Source: an uncultured Acetatifactor sp. (lineage in GTDB: Bacteria; Bacillota; Clostridia; Lachnospirales; Lachnospiraceae). From it: 24,309 nt of DNA. Shown in pieces: positions 21,811-24,309 of the stretch. A model generated the notes under the pieces. It did not search any database. It was not told where the DNA came from and saw only the letters and a list, made by a program, of their open reading frames with translations. The translations under genes and the position numbers were made by a program. Position 1 is the stretch's first letter. The number at the start of each line of letters is the position of its first letter. The stretch lies in contig CAJUAP010000060.1 of the NCBI GenBank assembly GCA_910584435.1, forward strand, positions 1 through 24,309, given 5' to 3'.

Positions 21811-23025
21811 GTGAATAATTTTAATCCAATGTGGATGTTCAGCCCGCCGAATTTGTTCAATACAGGATGGGCTCCTGGCAGAAATTATAATCAAAACAAT
21901 AATCAAAACAATAATCAAAATAATGATCAAAACAATAATCAACGCCGTAATCAAAACTTGAATCATCAAAATACTAATCATCAAAATACTAATCATCAAA
22001 ATACTAATCATCTGCATGACGGCAGTTTGAATTCTAATAATCAGAATAATGTTAATCAGAATGCCTGTAATCAAAATGCTGATCATCAAGATAATAGTCA
22101 TAATATACCACAATCCCCTCCAAATGGAGACGATGAGCTGAACATGGCAGTATCAGAAGAGTCTCGGTACACCGGTACTGTGGAATCGAAGAATTATTGT
22201 CCTGCCTGTCGTAGTGAATCTGCCGCCATGAATGATCCGGGCTGTTCTGGCGGAGGCGGAATAATTGTCCTGCCCGACGGTTCTGGAGAACCAGGATCTG
22301 CGGAGCCTGGAAGAGAACCTGTACCGCCTGGCTGTTCTGTGGAATGTGGAGAATACGAACCGCCTGACTGTTCCGGGGGGAGAGGAGAACCTGGTCCTAT
22401 GGGCCCAAGAGGAGAACCCGGATCGCCCGGCTGTCCAGGGGAACGGGGAGAACCCGGCCCCATGGGCCCAAGAGGAGAACCCGGACCGCCCGGCTGTCCT
22501 GGGGAACAGGGAGAGCCGGGACCGCAGGGTGTTACGGGACCTCAGGGACCGCAGGGCGCTACCGGTCCCATGGGGCCGAGAGGAGAACAGGGGGCGCGTG
22601 GTCCGGCAGGGCCTCCGGGCTATCCGCAGAACAGCGTATTTGCATCGTTTTCAGGTCAAGGGATTATTCTGCCGGAAAGTGCCAATCTTCCGCTTAAAAA
22701 TAATATACCGGATACCACTGGTAATATATCTCTCTGTAATAATTGCTCTGTTATGCTTACCCCAGGTTACTATGCCGTCTATTATTATATATCCACAATG
22801 ATGAAAAGGCAGGGCTTCATTAAGCTTGCGCCGGTCTATAACAATTGTGAGCAGACGGGATATACAGTGTATGCGCAGACGGCAAGACGGATGGAAACGC
22901 TTACAATATCAAGATATTTTATAATCGAAATACCAAGCGAATCCACATTGTTTTTCACATGGCATTCTTCGGCCTGCAAGTCTAAAGTCAATATGAATTT
23001 GAGTATCGAGAAGCTTTGCAGATAA
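21811..23025 (+). CDS. Collagen-like (Gly-X-Y) surface protein with Asn-rich N-terminus
   Basis: A 404-residue protein with three parts. Residues 25-110 are Asn/Gln/His repeats (NQNN and NHQNT units). Residues about 190-272 are collagen-like Gly-X-Y triplets, rich in GEP, GPM and GPP, with Cys at intervals (PGCPG). Residues 275-404 are a beta-rich C-terminal domain (SVFASFSGQGIILPESANLP to MNLSIEKLCR) like the jelly-roll trimerisation heads of BclA-type exosporium proteins. No signal peptide, as in spore-surface collagen-like proteins. GTG 21811 is fixed by GAGGTGG 7 nt upstream. The next gene is a glycosyltransferase, a frequent neighbour, so the Asn- or Thr-rich parts may be glycosylated. 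Location on the spore or cell surface is inferred. Confidence 0.85.
   Translation: MNNFNPMWMFSPPNLFNTGWAPGRNYNQNNNQNNNQNNDQNNNQRRNQNLNHQNTNHQNTNHQNTNHLHDGSLNSNNQNNVNQNACNQNADHQDNSHNIPQSPPNGDDELNMAVSEESRYTGTVESKNYCPACRSESAAMNDPGCSGGGGIIVLPDGSGEPGSAEPGREPVPPGCSVECGEYEPPDCSGGRGEPGPMGPRGEPGSPGCPGERGEPGPMGPRGEPGPPGCPGEQGEPGPQGVTGPQGPQGATGPMGPRGEQGARGPAGPPGYPQNSVFASFSGQGIILPESANLPLKNNIPDTTGNISLCNNCSVMLTPGYYAVYYYISTMMKRQGFIKLAPVYNNCEQTGYTVYAQTARRMETLTISRYFIIEIPSESTLFFTWHSSACKSKVNMNLSIEKLCR
21961..22005 (+). repeat. Three tandem 15-bp units (NHQNT) in the collagen-like gene
   Basis: AATCATCAAAATACT occurs three times without change at 21961-21975, 21976-21990 and 21991-22005. It follows a looser run of 12-bp AATCAAAACAAT-type units starting at 21889. 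Both keep the frame and encode Asn/Gln-rich sequence. Confidence 0.95.
22384..22509 (+). repeat. Two 63-bp units in the collagen-like region
   Basis: 22384-22446 and 22447-22509 are near-identical and each encode seven Gly-X-Y triplets (GEPGPMGPRGEPG then S/P-PGCPGE). The copies differ at only a few third-position or single bases, indicating recent duplication. Each carries one Cys. Confidence 0.9.
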
Positions 23026-23050
23026 TAATCAAGGAGAGGTAGAGCAGAAT

Positions 23051-24127
23051 ATGGCGACAATAAGTTTGTGTATCATTGTCAAAAATGAGGAAATGTGTAT
23101 TGCACGTTGTCTTGACAGTGCAGCGGAACTTGTGGATGAAATAATTGTTGTAGATACAGGCTCAACAGATCGAACCGTAGAAATCGTGTCCAATTATACA
23201 TCCAAGGTCTATTCATATCCGTGGAAGGATGATTTTTCCGATGCCAGAAATTATTCTTTTTCCAAGGCATCTATGGACTATTGTATGTGGATGGATGCTG
23301 ATGACATTCTTGAAGACACACAAAAAGAGAAATTTCTCCAGTTAAAAGAGTCTTTGACGCCTGAAACGGATATTGTAATGATGAAATACAATACTTCATT
23401 TGATGAAGCCGGTATGCCGTCTTTTTCCTATTACAGGGAAAGGTGGATCAGAAATAATGCGGGGTATCATTGGGTTGGCGCGGTTCATGAGGTGATTCCG
23501 CCCAAAGGCAGTATACTATATTCAGATATTGCAATCAGCCACAGAAAAATGAAGGCCGGGGACACGGATCGGAATTTGAGAATATATCAAAAGATGCTTG
23601 CAGAGGGTAAGTCCTTGGAACCGCGACAGCAGTATTATTACGGGAGGGAGTTATATTATCACAAACAATACAAAGAAGCTGTCTCTGTGCTTGAACAGTT
23701 TCTGCTCTCCCCGGAAGGGTGGGTTGAAAATAAAATAGAAGCATGTTCTATCTGTGCAGACTGCTATTTCCGGCTGGGGCAGGAACAGTCCGCGCTGCTC
23801 ACGCTTTTACGCAGTATGAGCTTTGACTTGCCGAGAGCAGAATTATGCTGTGAAATCGGGAAGTATTTTTTGGAACACGGAAACTACCATAATGCCGTCT
23901 ACTGGTATGAAAATGCTTTGCATATACCAAAAAATGAATATTCAGGAGGATTCGTTCTGCCGGATTGTTATGATTATGTACCTCTTTTGCAGTTATGTGT
24001 ATGTTATGACAAAATGGGAGACCAGCAGAAGGCGAGGGAATACAATGAGAGAGCCGGTGCCTGTAAGCCCTACTCCAAGGCATATCTTTATAATAAACAG
24101 TATTTTGACAGTCTGCAAATTTCTTAA
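23051..24127 (+). CDS. Glycosyltransferase family 2 protein with C-terminal helical repeats
   Basis: A 358-residue GT-A enzyme. N-terminal domain: TISLCIIVKNEEMCIARCLD, DEIIVVDTGSTDRTVEI, WKDDFSDARNYSF, and the DxD-like MDADD (Asp82, Asp84, Asp85). Then YHWVGAVHEVI and the IAISHRKM strand, typical of the SunS-like/TPR-containing GT2 group. Residues about 185-345 are TPR-like helix pairs (YYYGRELYYHKQYKEAVSVL, GKYFLEHGNYHNAVYWYENA, YDKMGDQQKAREYNERA). Soluble, no membrane helix. AAGGAGAGG precedes the ATG, 25 bp after the collagen-like gene, so the pair is likely cotranscribed. It probably glycosylates that protein or a related surface protein; the sugar is unknown. Confidence 0.9.
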   Translation: MATISLCIIVKNEEMCIARCLDSAAELVDEIIVVDTGSTDRTVEIVSNYTSKVYSYPWKDDFSDARNYSFSKASMDYCMWMDADDILEDTQKEKFLQLKESLTPETDIVMMKYNTSFDEAGMPSFSYYRERWIRNNAGYHWVGAVHEVIPPKGSILYSDIAISHRKMKAGDTDRNLRIYQKMLAEGKSLEPRQQYYYGRELYYHKQYKEAVSVLEQFLLSPEGWVENKIEACSICADCYFRLGQEQSALLTLLRSMSFDLPRAELCCEIGKYFLEHGNYHNAVYWYENALHIPKNEYSGGFVLPDCYDYVPLLQLCVCYDKMGDQQKAREYNERAGACKPYSKAYLYNKQYFDSLQIS

Positions 24128-24159
24128 AAAAAGAGCGTGTTTTAAACACGCTCTTTTTT
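24127..24159 (+). terminator. Strong Rho-independent terminator after the GT2 gene
   Basis: AAAAAAGAGCGTGT (24127-24140) pairs with ACACGCTCTTTTTT (24146-24159) around a 5-nt loop; a six-T run is part of the 3' arm. It starts at the stop codon of the glycosyltransferase and is symmetrical enough to work in both directions. Confidence 0.92.
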
Positions 24160-24309
24160 CTGTAAAAAGGAACAATTGTATGCAATTTACATAGAATATT
24201 TGTAGAAAAGATATTTTTTTGTCGAATCAATAAAGTGTCTTTGAGAAAATTTATCAAAGGAGCTTCCTGTATAATTCAAGTATAGGGAATTCCAAGAAAG
24301 AAGGTTGAG

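Noticed and set aside
21787..22113. 108-codon - strand ORF rich in Ile/Leu
   Set aside because: It is the antisense reading of the Asn/Gln repeat codons of the collagen-like gene; the apparent membrane helices are an artefact.
24160..24309. A promoter and start codon for the next gene at the window end
   Set aside because: TATAAT at 24271-24276 has no -35 box at proper spacing, and the AGAAGG near the end leads only to an incomplete frame, so nothing firm can be called.

Overview
The window looks like a chromosome segment of a Lachnospiraceae-type member of the Clostridia. The basis is moderate GC, strong AGGAGG ribosome sites, frequent GTG/TTG starts, and protein families typical of that group. 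It starts inside the right end of a prophage and then runs through ordinary chromosomal operons. I recognised no tRNA, rRNA, IS element or CRISPR array.

Prophage end (1 to about 3940). On the + strand come the C-terminus of a tail-fibre-type protein, a small membrane protein, a holin and a GH25 endolysin, the last three joined by ATGA overlaps. A strong terminator at 1974-2012 closes this lysis cassette. On the - strand lies an AT-richer block of repeated control modules. Each module has a ribbon-helix-helix (Arc-like) repressor gene followed by a Rha-type antirepressor gene. Between them, convergent to both, is a predicted 66-70 nt + strand RNA with its own promoter and terminator. Module 1 is intact, module 2 has a stunted rha, and module 3 is only an rha 5' end with a promoter remnant. 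The layout recalls the arc-sar-ant control region of phage P22 and is the most interesting system here. At about 3890-3940 the sequence passes into the 3' part of an ABC-transporter substrate-binding protein gene, which the prophage appears to have split.

Chromosomal part. 4426-5163 (-): a short Uma2-type nuclease gene and a BFD-like [2Fe-2S] gene. 5299-6705 (+): an SPFH protein with three C-terminal metal ribbons. 6852-9206: PcrA helicase. 9216-9496: a 280-nt highly structured spacer with several TATAAT boxes, leading into an apparent operon of a small acidic membrane protein, the 23S rRNA methyltransferase RlmD (carrying a 4 x 13-residue tandem-repeat insertion), and a response-regulator receiver fused to a ppGpp synthetase. 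12659-17050: a MoxR ATPase / DUF58 / membrane transglutaminase operon. 17059-18300: a 48-codon small ORF, a DUF3006-like protein and a GT8 glycosyltransferase. 18316-21437: a second GT8 and two PlsC-like acyltransferases, suggesting a surface glycan or glycolipid function. 21811-24127: an Asn-rich collagen-like surface protein and a GT2 glycosyltransferase with helical repeats that probably modifies it, closed by a strong terminator at 24127-24159. The last 150 bases hold only the AT-rich upstream region of a gene beyond the window.
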